Below, in pieces: positions 16,390-25,762 of a stretch of DNA of 64,000 nucleotides. Position 1 is the first letter of the stretch. Every line of letters starts with the position of its first letter. The notes under the pieces were generated by a model, which was given only the letters and a program-made list of their open reading frames with translations, was not told where the DNA came from and ran no database searches. The stretch lies in the NCBI RefSeq assembly GCF_000317535.1, contig NC_019757.1:6289501-6353500 (forward strand). Direction: 5' to 3'. A program made the translations under genes and the position numbers. This DNA is from Cylindrospermum stagnale PCC 7417. Its GTDB lineage: Bacteria; Cyanobacteriota; Cyanobacteriia; Cyanobacteriales; Nostocaceae.

Positions 16390-17121
16390 AATGATTCAGT
16401 AACTCTTAAGTACATAGGTGCTACACACCTCTGCTTTTATTTATATAAATTATCTCTAGATATAAAATTATCCTAAAGACACAAAGAGAAAACTAAAATT
16501 ATACCTTTTGGCGTAAGTTCAACCTATTTTAAAATAGGCAATTTTTTCCGAATATAAACCTTTCACTAATCAGATAAAATTCCCAAATTATCATAAAAAT
16601 TGAGAATGGCTCAAATTTATTTCGCCGAATTTGTTATTGTTGGCAGCCGCAATATTTTCAGCCGAGTTTTCTCAATTTCCACCTGTCCATCCCCACCCTA
16701 CTAAGAGTTGAGAGTGGGGAGTTCTGCGAGATTGCTAAAAATTAGTTATTATTTTCCGCAACAATACCATAAAATTCTTGGTCTTGGATTAAATTTTGTC
16801 TAGCAAAAGAATATTGGCGAAATTTTTAGTAAAAATTGTCAGATTTACACTATGAATATAGTAATCCTAAATTAGTAGCGAATGCTTTTTTTTACATGAT
16901 GAGTAGTCAATCTTAAAAAACATCAAACATATCTCAGTCATAGCCCCTTTTCCGTTGGTTTTAGCCCGCCGATAAGCAGATTGAGAAAGGGGCATCAAAG
17001 TCTCTCTACTAAAAGGAGAAACATCTTACATTTAATTGAGTTGATTTACTGCGCCAGAAGGAAGCCACTGGGTTTATTATATATTTCCTGAGAAGTAATT
17101 TTCCCTATTCCGGTATAATTG
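16390..17121. other. Intergenic region between two candidate precursors
   Basis: About 730 bp, AT-rich, with no ORF I would support. It probably holds the promoter of the short precursor at 16389. There is no large repeat. Confidence 0.5.
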
Positions 17122-17451
17122 CTATTTTGGGGATGAAGAAAATAGTCTACTTACTAGATTACTAATTAAATTACTCAAATTATTGCCATTGGAACTAATA
17201 TTTGGCGAAACCAATGTGATAGAAGACCCGATAGTAACTTGGGAAAACTTATAGTTACTACTTTGTGAGCCTGTTTCACCTCCTCCTAAGTTTAAGTTGC
17301 TATCTGCCCCAGTTTCGATATTAGTATTTTGAAAGAAAAAATTACTATTACCGAGAATATTACTATCTTGTCCAGCGACCAAGCCTTCTTGTTCTTCTTC
17401 AGACAGATTTCTGAAAAATTCAAAATTAGCGAAAATGGAATTTTTAGCCAT
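17122..17451 (-). CDS. Candidate secreted peptide precursor with variant leader
   Basis: This 109-residue peptide starts at ATG 17451 with a near-perfect ribosome site, AAGGAGGTGAT. The N-terminus FEFFRNLSEEEQEGLVAGQ resembles a double-glycine leader but ends Ala-Gly-Gln rather than Gly-Gly. The rest is Asn/Ser/Gly-rich with GADSNLNLGGGETGSQ and an amphipathic tail (NLSNLISNLVSRLFSSSP). It begins 30 bp after the C39 exporter stop on the same strand, so it probably belongs to the same operon. It may be an exporter substrate with a diverged cleavage site, or an accessory peptide. Confidence 0.65.
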   Translation of the reverse strand: MAKNSIFANFEFFRNLSEEEQEGLVAGQDSNILGNSNFFFQNTNIETGADSNLNLGGGETGSQSSNYKFSQVTIGSSITLVSPNISSNGNNLSNLISNLVSRLFSSSPK

Positions 17452-17480
17452 AGCATCACCTCCTTAAATAAGTAAAATTA

Positions 17481-19655
17481 TCACAAAGCTAAAAACTTTA
17501 AATGTTCACCTGGTTGAGAGAGAAAAGTCTCCATAGTGCCTTGTAATTTGATCTGACCTTTATCTATGAGCACGATCCAATCAGCGCGATTGACTACGCT
17601 GGGACGATGAGTGATCAAAATCGTGGTTTTATCTTTTCGCTCCTCCAAGAGGCGATTTAAAACTTCAGATTCGCTGACCGGATCAAGTCCAGCGGTGGCT
17701 TCATCTAAAATTAGTACAGGTGGATCGGTGAGGATACCTCTAGCGATCGCTAATCGTTGTCTTTGTCCACCAGAGAGATTTGCCCCAAATTCCCCTAAAA
17801 CAGTTTGATACTTATTAGGAAGTTGACTGATAAACTCATCGGCATCAGCGATTTCGCAAGCTTTGACAATTTGCTCAAAAGAAATGTAAGGCGATCCTAA
17901 GCGGAAATTTTCCAAAATCGAGCGACTCCAGAAATGAGGTTCTTGGGGAACATAAACCACCTGTTGCCGCAGGCAATCAAGGGAAAGGTCTTGGATGTTA
18001 TAAAAGCCAATGCGGATATTGCCAGAGTTCGGCTGATACAAGCCGGCTATCACTTTAGCCAAAGTACTTTTGCCACAGCCTGACTTACCAATCAAAGCAA
18101 TCACCTTTCCCCCAGGGAGTTTGAGAGAAAAATCCTCTAATAAATCAACTCTGCCGGGGTGATGAAATTGGAGATTGGAACAACGAATATCTGCATCTCC
18201 AGAGATTTGTGCCACTGGTCTTTGACTTCCTCCCACCACTTCCGGTGTAGCATCAATCACTTCCAGTAAGCGAGAAATTGCGGTTTGGGAACGAAAGTAT
18301 TCATCCACAAAGCCAACTAACAAGTTAATTAAACCCAGAACATTTACCTGTAGGGCATTAAAAGCCAGCATTTGACCAATGCTTAATTGCCCTCGAATCA
18401 CCAGCATGCTCCCTAGCCCAAGTAAAAGGACGCTACCGATGGTAGAGAAGAGTCTAGAAACAGTACCATTAATAATGCCGATTTGGACGGTGCCAAAAGC
18501 TAGATTGGCAACACGCCCAAAGCGACTTTGGAATTCATCCCAGAATTGAGGAGCGGCATTTGTAGTTTTGATTACCTGTGCGCCTTTAAAAGTTTCCACC
18601 AACACACCTTGATTTTCTGCCCCCAATACCAAGAGTTGGCGGGTTTTTTGTTGGAGAATGGGCAAGAAAGGCAAGCTGGATAAAGTCATTAAGCCGGCGA
18701 CGAACAGAACTGCTAGTGTCAGTTGCCAGCTGTAAAAGAGCATCAAGCCGAAAGAAATTATCGCTATAAAAAACTGGCTGGGTAACAGAATTACAATCTG
18801 TGATACCAATTGATTGATTTCATTGATATCTCGCAGTCGGCTAGTGATTTCACCACTACGACGGGCTTCGTAGTAGGCCAAGGGTAGCTGAAGAATTTTG
18901 CGTCCAAACTCTAAGACCAGCCCTAATTGCAGTCGTTGACCAAAGTGAGCAATCATCGTTGCTTGTACTGCTTGTAGGCTACTACTAAATAAGCTCATCA
19001 CGACAACGGCTGTGACGACAACGGTGAGTAGCTGGGTATCTCCGCGTACGAGGACATCATCTGTAAGCAGTTGGATGAGAACGGGGCTACCGAGACCGAG
19101 TAGACCCAAAACAGTATTGATTATCAAAACTTGAGTGAGTAGCCCCCGGTAAGGCAAGATGCGCTTCAAAAAGCGTCCTAAACCACCTTTTGATTCTTCT
19201 TGGGGCTGTTCAGAAAAGCGAGTGGGATCTGGCTCTAGTAAGAGCATTACTCCACTCCAAGCTGCTGTTAACTCTTCTTTGCTGACATAACGGATGCCGA
19301 CAGCCGGATCGGCAATCACGTACTTTTTGCCCCGCTGGTCGTAGAGAACGACCCAATGGTAGCCCTGCCAATGAATAATCGCTGGTAACTGGATTTCTCG
19401 GATGCGATCGGCGATCGCAGGTGAGGCTTTAACTGCCCTGGCATTAAACCCAAGACTCTCAGAGCCACGTTTTAAACCCAGCAACGTTGTGCCTAGCTGT
19501 CCAGTACCTACTGCATCTCGGCTTTTAGTCATGCTTAAAAAGCGTCCGTAATGCTTGCAAATCGAGACTAGACAAGCTGCTCCACAGTCTTCCTCACTTA
19601 ACTGTAAAACACACTGATAATTTTTATTGGGTTTGAGTAGATTAAACATAGTCAC
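17481..19655 (-). CDS. C39 peptidase-containing ABC exporter (PCAT)
   Basis: This 724-residue protein starts at GTG 19655 or ATG 19649. Residues of about 10-140 are a C39 bacteriocin-processing peptidase: LSEEDCGAACLVSICKHYG carries the catalytic Cys, HWQGYHWVVLYD the His, and VIADPAVG the Asp. Then come a six-helix ABC membrane domain (about 165-450) and a nucleotide-binding domain: ALIGKSGCGKSTLAK, LSGGQRQRLAIARG, VLILDEATAGLD. Such proteins cut leaders after Gly-Gly and export the core across the inner membrane. The HlyD gene directly upstream and the many Gly-Gly precursors nearby define its substrates by context. Confidence 0.95.
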   Translation of the reverse strand: MTMFNLLKPNKNYQCVLQLSEEDCGAACLVSICKHYGRFLSMTKSRDAVGTGQLGTTLLGLKRGSESLGFNARAVKASPAIADRIREIQLPAIIHWQGYHWVVLYDQRGKKYVIADPAVGIRYVSKEELTAAWSGVMLLLEPDPTRFSEQPQEESKGGLGRFLKRILPYRGLLTQVLIINTVLGLLGLGSPVLIQLLTDDVLVRGDTQLLTVVVTAVVVMSLFSSSLQAVQATMIAHFGQRLQLGLVLEFGRKILQLPLAYYEARRSGEITSRLRDINEINQLVSQIVILLPSQFFIAIISFGLMLFYSWQLTLAVLFVAGLMTLSSLPFLPILQQKTRQLLVLGAENQGVLVETFKGAQVIKTTNAAPQFWDEFQSRFGRVANLAFGTVQIGIINGTVSRLFSTIGSVLLLGLGSMLVIRGQLSIGQMLAFNALQVNVLGLINLLVGFVDEYFRSQTAISRLLEVIDATPEVVGGSQRPVAQISGDADIRCSNLQFHHPGRVDLLEDFSLKLPGGKVIALIGKSGCGKSTLAKVIAGLYQPNSGNIRIGFYNIQDLSLDCLRQQVVYVPQEPHFWSRSILENFRLGSPYISFEQIVKACEIADADEFISQLPNKYQTVLGEFGANLSGGQRQRLAIARGILTDPPVLILDEATAGLDPVSESEVLNRLLEERKDKTTILITHRPSVVNRADWIVLIDKGQIKLQGTMETFLSQPGEHLKFLAL

Positions 19656-19773
19656 CCAAGCCTTTCAAAGTTGGTACACAAATTCAGTAAATTTAGGATT
19701 TTAAATTTAGTTACTCTGCTTAATCCAAAATCCTAAAAAAGCAATTGATGATTTTTTCAACCGAATTGTGGGA

Positions 19774-21264
19774 TTACAAATCTGTGATTATTCTTCCTTT
19801 TCTGAGAATGAATTGAAGTACAGTTTCCCGACGGGAGATAATATCAGCGCGACCCTCCATTCCCGATTTCAGATCACACAAGTGCTCCCCTCTACCCACA
19901 TAGAGGGTTTCTGGCTCAATAGTCACCTCGTAAGCAGTAGCTGGATTGTTTTTGTTTACTGCTAGGGCATCTGGTGCCACGTTTTTCACAATTCCCTTGA
20001 GAGTTCCGTAGTCTGGATAAGGACAAGCAGAAACCTGCATCTGGACTTTTTGACCTGTTTGCACCTTGTCAATATCTTTAGCCTGGACATAAGCCTTAAT
20101 TTGTAAAGGAGTATCGAGGGGAGCAATTTGGGCGATCGCTTCACTTGGTTGAACTACCTGCCCTGGGTTGCGGAGATTCAGTTGCAGCAATACACCGGAA
20201 ATCGGCGCTCGAATCACACTCTTACTTAAGTCAGTTCCTATTTGTTGCAGTTCTTGGCGAGTGCGAACGAGTTGCTTTTGTACTTCCAAACGCTGCTGAA
20301 GCAAAGACTCTCTTTCTCTTTTCAACCCAGCTACAGTGCCCTCACCCCTTGCCTGTTCTTGCCTAATCCGTTCAGATGCCACGGTAACGGCAGAATTATG
20401 AGGATTGATCGCGGTTTTAGCTTTGTCTAGATTTGTTTGGGCCACCTGAAGGGCTTGTTCTTTATCCTCCAAAAGATTTTTAGCAGTAGCTTTGGCTTGT
20501 TCTAGCTTGGCTTGGGCAGACTTCAGGGCTTGCTCTTTTTCCTCAAATAGACTGCGAGGAACTGCTCCCGATGCAACTATCGGCAGCAATCGCTCTCGTT
20601 GCACTTGGGCTAACTCCAAGGCGGCTTGTGCTTCTTCCACAGTTGCCGTTAAGACTTTATCCCGCCGCAATCGCTCAAGTTGCACCTTGGCTAATGCCAA
20701 GGCGGCTTCTGCTTGTGTCATTTCCGCAGTAGCTTTAATTTTCTGATCGTCATAGTTGCGTTGAGTGCCACTTAGCTCCGCTTGTGCAGACGAGATTGTG
20801 CGGTTAATTAAGTTTGTTTGGGAGACAATCTGAGTATTGATTTCACCCAGTTGAGCGTTGATTTGACCGAGTTGTAATTGACCTTGCTGAATACTGTTTT
20901 GTAGTTGGCTCTTTTGAGTTTGTAGGCGGGAATCATCAACATAAGCGATCGCATCCCCCTGATTCACCACCTGATTGTTTTGCACACCAATCTCTTGCAC
21001 AGTGCCGCTAATAGCCGACTGAACAACCCGCAGTTCACCCACAGGTCGGATAGTTGCAGGGACTTTGACCGTAACATTGTAGTGGAGCACAGATGTGAGA
21101 CTCATCCCTGCCACAAAGATCGTCAGCATCACTCCCCCGCCGATGCTAGTCCATTTATTGATATGGGGGAGAAACTCATTAGCTTCAACTAAATGCAGCT
21201 GCTCTGGAATCGGTTCATTAAAACGATTCCAAAAATAGTTTTCCTCACGGCCTAAGGAGTTCAC
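19774..21264 (-). CDS. HlyD-family periplasmic adaptor subunit
   Basis: This 496-residue protein starts at GTG 21264. One membrane anchor (about residues 38-58, GGGVMLTIFVAGMSLTSVL) follows a short cytoplasmic tail. Then come a split lipoyl/barrel domain, a long coiled-coil hairpin (about 120-345) rich in Gln/Glu/Lys heptads, and the return lipoyl region IRAPISGVLLQLNLRNPGQVV with a beta-barrel end. It would bridge the inner-membrane exporter to an outer-membrane TolC-like channel, which is not encoded here. It is co-oriented with the C39 exporter 118 bp downstream, forming a type-1-secretion-like peptide export pair. Confidence 0.93.
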   Translation of the reverse strand: MNSLGREENYFWNRFNEPIPEQLHLVEANEFLPHINKWTSIGGGVMLTIFVAGMSLTSVLHYNVTVKVPATIRPVGELRVVQSAISGTVQEIGVQNNQVVNQGDAIAYVDDSRLQTQKSQLQNSIQQGQLQLGQINAQLGEINTQIVSQTNLINRTISSAQAELSGTQRNYDDQKIKATAEMTQAEAALALAKVQLERLRRDKVLTATVEEAQAALELAQVQRERLLPIVASGAVPRSLFEEKEQALKSAQAKLEQAKATAKNLLEDKEQALQVAQTNLDKAKTAINPHNSAVTVASERIRQEQARGEGTVAGLKRERESLLQQRLEVQKQLVRTRQELQQIGTDLSKSVIRAPISGVLLQLNLRNPGQVVQPSEAIAQIAPLDTPLQIKAYVQAKDIDKVQTGQKVQMQVSACPYPDYGTLKGIVKNVAPDALAVNKNNPATAYEVTIEPETLYVGRGEHLCDLKSGMEGRADIISRRETVLQFILRKGRIITDL

Positions 21265-22373
21265 AGTATTGCACCTTTTATTTTGAATTGAGACATCAAC
21301 GGAAATTAGCCTGATCTCATGTCGAATATATGGGTGGCTTCAGATCACTCCAGATCAGGGAATTGCAAACCACGAAACAATCAGGTTCTGACTGAGGTAA
21401 TATGCCTCAGGGAATAGTAAAAAATTTCCACCCATAGCCACATAGCAAAAAGTAACAGAGTAGCCTGTTAGCACAGGTTCTTTCGGTAATGCGATCGCCT
21501 CATAAAGGAACGCTTTGCGCCATCGCCTAGGTTAGACCTCCTTTCCCATCGCTCTTTGAGCAGGCGCTCCACGCCATCGCTAGTGGGCAACACCCAAAAA
21601 AATTACCCTAAAACAAGGCTTTTTAAACTTGCCCATTATTGACCAGAACAGAAAGCAGGAAAGCTATAAGCATTGCAAAACACCCTATAACAACGGGTGT
21701 ACCCTAGGCTAAAACACAAAACCGTAACATATTCTGCTAACAGTAGCAAACATCATAGTTGATAATCGTCTATAATGAGTTGTAGGGGGAAGAGAAAGGA
21801 AAACGCTAGCCGCGATCATAATCTTTCTCGTATCTCGAACGTGGGTAAAACGTAGAGAAACAAAATAGAGGAGATAGCTCAAACTCCCTCAAAGTCCTCA
21901 CTTACATTGAGCGAGTAATCAAAATCTCCTCTCCCCTCTTCTTACTTGGTAAACAAAAGATTCCAGAAATTTATTAGCGGATCTAGTTGTATTTGACGCA
22001 TTTAGGCTAACTGTCGTTCTTTTCAAAAGGAAAAATGACAGGAAGTTTCTGAGATATGTCTGTAGCATAGCAACTAACTTGTATATCTTGGCTAGAGTCA
22101 GAACAAAGAAAGAACAAGTGCGATGCAAAAATCTATTCATTATTTACTCTTAATTGTTTGAAAGCAGCCACGTAATACTCAGTCTCTATATCTGCGAAGC
22201 TCTCTGGTGTTGCAGCTAATTTTTCCGGCTCATCTATGGGACTAGTACCGCTATCTCTACGAGACGCTACGCGAACGCGGAATTAAAAATTAGAAATTAA
22301 AAATTAAAAAGCATGTACTGTAAAGCTTTCAGCAATTGTGAATGGTAGCTTTATTTCCGCCGTGATGTACTAG
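21265..22373. other. Long intergenic region between precursor array and exporter genes
   Basis: About 1.1 kb. It contains HIP1-rich short repeats (about 21486-21595, GCGATCGCC and CCATCGC units) and the dispersed string CTCTACGAGACGCTACGCG near 22257. After that come tandem AAATTAAAAATT runs. The promoter of the hlyD-exporter operon must lie here or further upstream. A 73-codon minus-strand ORF shows no recognisable features. Confidence 0.55.
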
Positions 22374-22649
22374 TTACAAAATAGGTGGGGGAGGTAAGGC
22401 TGTAATCTTCCCAGGAATGCTTCCACCCAGTCCTATGAGATTTTGGGCCGCAGTATTAATGGCCTGATCCCAGCTAAGAGAATAGGCATTGCTGCCTAGG
22501 GGAGTGGAAGCGGTTGACTCCAGAGAAAATACAACTTTCTGGGCAAAATTAGTACTACTCAGACCAAAGTCAGCGCCACCAGATACAAGCTCCTGTTCAT
22601 GAACAGATAACTCGACAAACAACTCGGATGCTATGATTTGATCTGGCAT
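22374..22649 (-). CDS. Double-glycine leader bacteriocin-like precursor
   Basis: This 91-residue peptide has an ATG start with GAGGC about 8 bases upstream, as in its paralogues. The leader is exactly 25 residues and ends ELVSGG. The 66-residue core begins ADFGLSSTNFAQKVVFSLES and ends GGSIPGKITALPPPPIL, with no Cys. It shares the ADF-LS-NFA start and the NTAAQxxxGLGG-IP-I-AL end with four other members, though its middle differs. I recall NCBI naming such proteins CTB-family bacteriocins. It is the array member closest to hlyD. No modification enzyme is visible. Confidence 0.8.
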   Translation of the reverse strand: MPDQIIASELFVELSVHEQELVSGGADFGLSSTNFAQKVVFSLESTASTPLGSNAYSLSWDQAINTAAQNLIGLGGSIPGKITALPPPPIL

Positions 22650-22870
22650 GATTATTAGCCTCTCTAAACCTACATATTTTTTTATGCAGGGGAAGGATCT
22701 AGGAAAAAATAATACGACTGAAGAAAAAAATTATTCATTATTTACTTTGGAATTTTTGATAACCCTAATCACCACCGTTAGCCATTGTGATTAAATTAAG
22801 GCAATCGACGAGAATCAAAGCTGATTTAAAATCCTTGCTATTTCGGTGTTGCCAGACTTAGCAGCAAAAG

Positions 22871-23167
22871 TCACTTTGTTTCCGTACTGGCGACAAAAGG
22901 TGGAATGATCATCGAATCGCTTGCAGAGGTAGCACCGCCTGAACCCTGGGCAAATGAGTCACCGGTGCTGCCAGCAGGGCCAGAAGCAGTTGCCCCCTGC
23001 GTAGTTTTTTTGGAGAATTTAAGTTCTGAACCGTCTCGTATAGCGTTACCCAGAGGATTTATTGGTTGACCACCGCCAAATGCAAGATTCTGTCCACCAG
23101 AGAAAAGTTCTTGTTGCTGATCAGATAACGAGACAAACAACTCGAATGCAATAATGTGATCTGACAT
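22871..23167 (-). CDS. Double-glycine leader bacteriocin-like precursor, divergent core
   Basis: This 98-residue peptide has a 25-residue leader ending ELFSGG, while the core is unlike the rest of the array: QNLAFGGGQPINPLGNAIRD, then a short basic LKFSKKT, then a Gly/Ser/Ala-rich stretch (GATASGPAGSTGDSFAQGSG) and MIIPPFVAS. It keeps the TASGPxGSTG patch found in the tandemly duplicated members, which shows common ancestry with core shuffling or heavy divergence. It has no Cys. Same strand and upstream motif as its neighbours. Confidence 0.75.
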   Translation of the reverse strand: MSDHIIAFELFVSLSDQQQELFSGGQNLAFGGGQPINPLGNAIRDGSELKFSKKTTQGATASGPAGSTGDSFAQGSGGATSASDSMIIPPFVASTETK

Positions 23168-23368
23168 GATGATTAACCTGACTTAACAAAGCTAGTTTTG
23201 GCTAGAGTTCGGGAAAATTTATTCATTTTTTGATGATCGAGTTATCCAAAAAGGATGATTATAAAAAACACTCTCTTCAGCGGTAAGCTAAGACACTTCC
23301 AGTGGTGAGAGGGAGGCGGTAAGCCCCGTCTCTTGAGAGCAAGAAACTGTGATTACTTGTAGGAATTC

Positions 23369-23725
23369 TTAAGGGGCAACAGTGGATATTTGCCCTGAGT
23401 TTGTGGTGCTGTTGAGTGGGCCTGTAGCGGCAGATGGGGCATCATCTGCACCAAGTAGAGTTGCAGGAGCTAAGGCACCAATACCTGTAGGAATAGCTCC
23501 ACCAGAGCCTAACAAAGCTTGTGCAGAGTTACTGATGTAATTATTCTGGAGAGTTGAGTTGGCAGTGTTGCCTAAAGGACCCGAAGTAGTTGTCCCCAGT
23601 TGATTGACGACTCTTTGAGTAAAATTGCTTTTACTCAGCTCAGAGTCGGCGCCACCGACTAGAAGCTCTTGTTGTTCATCACATAACTCAATAAACAACT
23701 CAACAGCCATGATTAGATGCGACAT
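23369..23725 (-). CDS. Double-glycine leader bacteriocin-like precursor
   Basis: This 118-residue peptide has a 25-residue leader ending ELLVGG, with an unusual Cys at leader position 15. The core starts ADSELSKSNFTQRVVNQLG, keeps TTSGPLGNTANS and AQALLGSGGAIPTGIGALAP, and has an extra C-terminal tail of about 30 residues. Its upstream DNA carries an inverted pair GGATTCCAGA / TCTGGAATCC (23762-23771 and 23853-23862) that recurs upstream of other members. Likely substrate of the C39 exporter downstream. Confidence 0.8.
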   Translation of the reverse strand: MSHLIMAVELFIELCDEQQELLVGGADSELSKSNFTQRVVNQLGTTTSGPLGNTANSTLQNNYISNSAQALLGSGGAIPTGIGALAPATLLGADDAPSAATGPLNSTTNSGQISTVAP

Positions 23726-24015
23726 AATTCTTAACCTTACTGATGTGATCTTGAAAAATCAGGATTCCAGATATCAATTCACAGACAAAGTTTTCCTTGG
23801 CGCATTCAGCCAGAAGATGGCATTGTGCAAAAGGGAAAATTACTGGAGAGCTTCTGGAATCCATGCCTGCTGCCAACGCACAAAGAGAAGAAAGCTTGAG
23901 CGCCCATCTTGTCATGCGCTACAACCACAACAAAGTTAACTATGCATTTGCCTGCCTAAATGCAAGGAAGCACTTTGGTGCGACATCTGATTTTTTTTGC
24001 TGCCTGTGGCGAAGC

Positions 24016-24291
24016 TTAAAGAGTTGGTGGGGGGGGTAAAGCTCCTATGTCTGTAGGAATGAGTCCACCCAAACCTAAGAAATCTTGTGCCGCTGTATTG
24101 GTTATATTACTAGTTGCTGCGGAGTTAGCGAAGCTGCCACCCGGTCCAGAGGCAGTTGATCCCCGTAAAGCGTTAATTCTGTTCGCGAAATTGCTATTAC
24201 TCAGTTCAAAGTCAGCGCCACCAGTTAGTAACTGTTGTTGTTCATCAGATAAGGCGACAAACAACTCGGATGCATTGATTGGATTTGACAT
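24016..24291 (-). CDS. Double-glycine leader bacteriocin-like precursor
   Basis: The start is taken at ATG 24291, preceded by GAGGCTAACAATC. The five extra upstream codons are not shared with paralogues. The 91-residue peptide has a 25-residue leader ending QLLTGG and a 66-residue core beginning ADFELSNSNFANRINALRGS, then TASGPGGSFANSA, NTAAQDFLGLGG and IPTDIGALPPPPTL. The core is very close to the two members upstream, but the Ala/Pro tail is short, so it looks like the basic form of the family. No Cys. Confidence 0.82.
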   Translation of the reverse strand: MSNPINASELFVALSDEQQQLLTGGADFELSNSNFANRINALRGSTASGPGGSFANSAATSNITNTAAQDFLGLGGLIPTDIGALPPPPTL

Positions 24292-24415
24292 GATTGTTAG
24301 CCTCACTTAGATATTTTGAAGCAAAGTATTCCAAAAACTGGCTTGCGGAAACAGTGTTAAGAGCCGCATTCAGCCAAACAATTGGTTGGTGCGAAAGGGT
24401 TATCTGCGGGAATAC

Positions 24416-24520
24416 TTAGACGACACATCCAGCGCCTGAGAGGCATCCAGGTCTACTGAGTCCTGCGGCTGGGAGGGTAACACCGACAGATAAATCAGAT
24501 ACGAATATTTGATTTGACAC
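24416..24520 (-). pseudogene. Decayed precursor peptide copy
   Basis: A GTG-started reading of 34 codons begins VSNQIFVSDLSVGVTLPAAG. The start context and first residues match the leader MSNQINSSELFVALSDEQ, but with an internal deletion, and the Gly-Gly site and core are lost. It lies between two intact members and is best read as a dead array unit. Confidence 0.6.
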
Positions 24521-24554
24521 GATTTTTAGTCTAACTGAGGTATTTCAAAAAAAG

Positions 24555-24619
24555 GATTCCAGAGACTGACTTGTGATTGGGTTGTGAGAAAAAGTAGATG
24601 ACAGAACGTCTCTGGAATC
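24555..24619. repeat. Inverted repeat in array unit (GATTCCAGAGAC)
   Basis: A 12-bp perfect inverted pair GATTCCAGAGAC (24555-24566) / GTCTCTGGAATC (24608-24619). It corresponds to the pair in the next array unit at 25336-25433, and by position it lies in the transcribed or regulatory leader between precursor genes. Confidence 0.65.
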
Positions 24620-24930
24620 TACAGCTACCGCCACCACATCAGGAGAAGAAACCTTGAGCACCCTTCTTGTTTAGTGCCACAACAACAACGTTATTTACCG
24701 TTCTGTTCTGGAAAACCAAGCAGAATCACCTCTGCAATAGTTAGCTATTAGCAATCAAAATTGCAGATTTTGCCTAGGGGAAGAAAGAAGAACGACCAAG
24801 TACGATGTGATAAAGTATTGATTCATTCTTCATTCTTGATTGTTTGATCATCCCCACTCATTATTTCTTACCTAAATGTGCAAAGCACTCTGGTGTGACA
24901 GCTGACTTTTTAGGTTACCGATGGGAATGC

Positions 24931-25299
24931 TTAGATACCCGCTGGTGGGACTGCGGCTATTGCACCGGGGACTGCGGCTATTGCACCGGGGACTGGGGCT
25001 ACTGGGGCTACACCTTCACCAACACCAAGTTCAGGTGCAGGAGCCAATGCGCCAATACCCGTAGGAATGGTTCCACCCAAGCCCAAGAAATCTTGTGCTG
25101 CGGTATTGGTTGCATTATTAATCGCGGCAGAGTTACCTGTGCTGCCACCAGGTCCGGAAGCAGTTGTCCCTTGTAAAGTTGCCAGTCTGTTCGCGAAATT
25201 GCTGTTACTCAGCTCAAAGTCGGCACCACCAGCTAGAAGCTCTTGTTGTTCATCAGATAATGCGACAAACAACTCGGATGAATTGATTTGATTTGACAT
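24931..25299 (-). CDS. Double-glycine leader bacteriocin-like precursor with repeat tail
   Basis: The start is taken at ATG 25299 (GAGGCGAAGAATC upstream), giving 122 residues. The leader is 25 residues ending ELLAGG. The core reads ADFELSNSNFANRLATLQGT, TASGPGGSTGNSAAINNATN, TAAQDFLGLGGTIPTGIGAL and then an Ala/Pro/Val-rich tail. The tail is built from 21-bp tandem DNA repeats (24947-25009) encoding PGAIAAV units. The first 90 residues are nearly identical to the next gene upstream (26122), marking a recent duplication. Confidence 0.83.
   Translation of the reverse strand: MSNQINSSELFVALSDEQQELLAGGADFELSNSNFANRLATLQGTTASGPGGSTGNSAAINNATNTAAQDFLGLGGTIPTGIGALAPAPELGVGEGVAPVAPVPGAIAAVPGAIAAVPPAGI
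24947..25009 (+). repeat. 21-bp coding minisatellite, three units
   Basis: Two exact units (GGGACTGCGGCTATTGCACC plus G) and a third, diverged unit in tandem, in frame in the C-terminal tail of the precursor at 24931-25299. Confidence 0.85.
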
Positions 25300-25335
25300 G
25301 ATTCTTCGCCTCAATTAGATATTTATAAACGAAAG

Positions 25336-25433
25336 GATTCCAGAGACTGACTTGCTCCCTACAGTTTTAAGAAACCCATTCAGCAAGACGATTGGGTTGT
25401 GCGAGAGGTTAGATCACAGAAGTCTCTGGAATC
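25336..25433. repeat. Inverted repeat in array unit (GATTCCAGAGACT)
   Basis: A 13-bp perfect inverted pair (25336-25348 and 25421-25433) upstream of the precursor starting at 25299. It is homologous to the pair at 24555-24619 and, more weakly, to 23762-23862. Confidence 0.7.
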
Positions 25434-25762
25434 TACAGCTACTGCCACCACATCAGGACAAGAAACCTTGAGCGCCCTGCTTGTTTAGTGCCACAACAAC
25501 AACGTTGTTTACCGTTTTGTTCTGGAAATCCAAGCAGGATGACTTCTGCAACAGTTAACTATTTGGAATCAAAATTGCAGATTTTACCTAGGGGAAGAAA
25601 GAAGGAAGAAAGACCAAGTACGATGTTATAAAGTATTGATTCATTCTTCATTCTTAATTGTTTGATCACCCCCACTCACTATTCCTTACCTAAATGTGGA
25701 AAGCACTCTGGTGTGACAGCTGATTTTTTGGGTTCCCGATGGGAATGCTGAGACTCCGCCGA

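Noticed and set aside
21919-22140. 73-codon minus-strand ORF in the long spacer
   Set aside because: No leader, domain or conserved start context like the neighbouring precursors.
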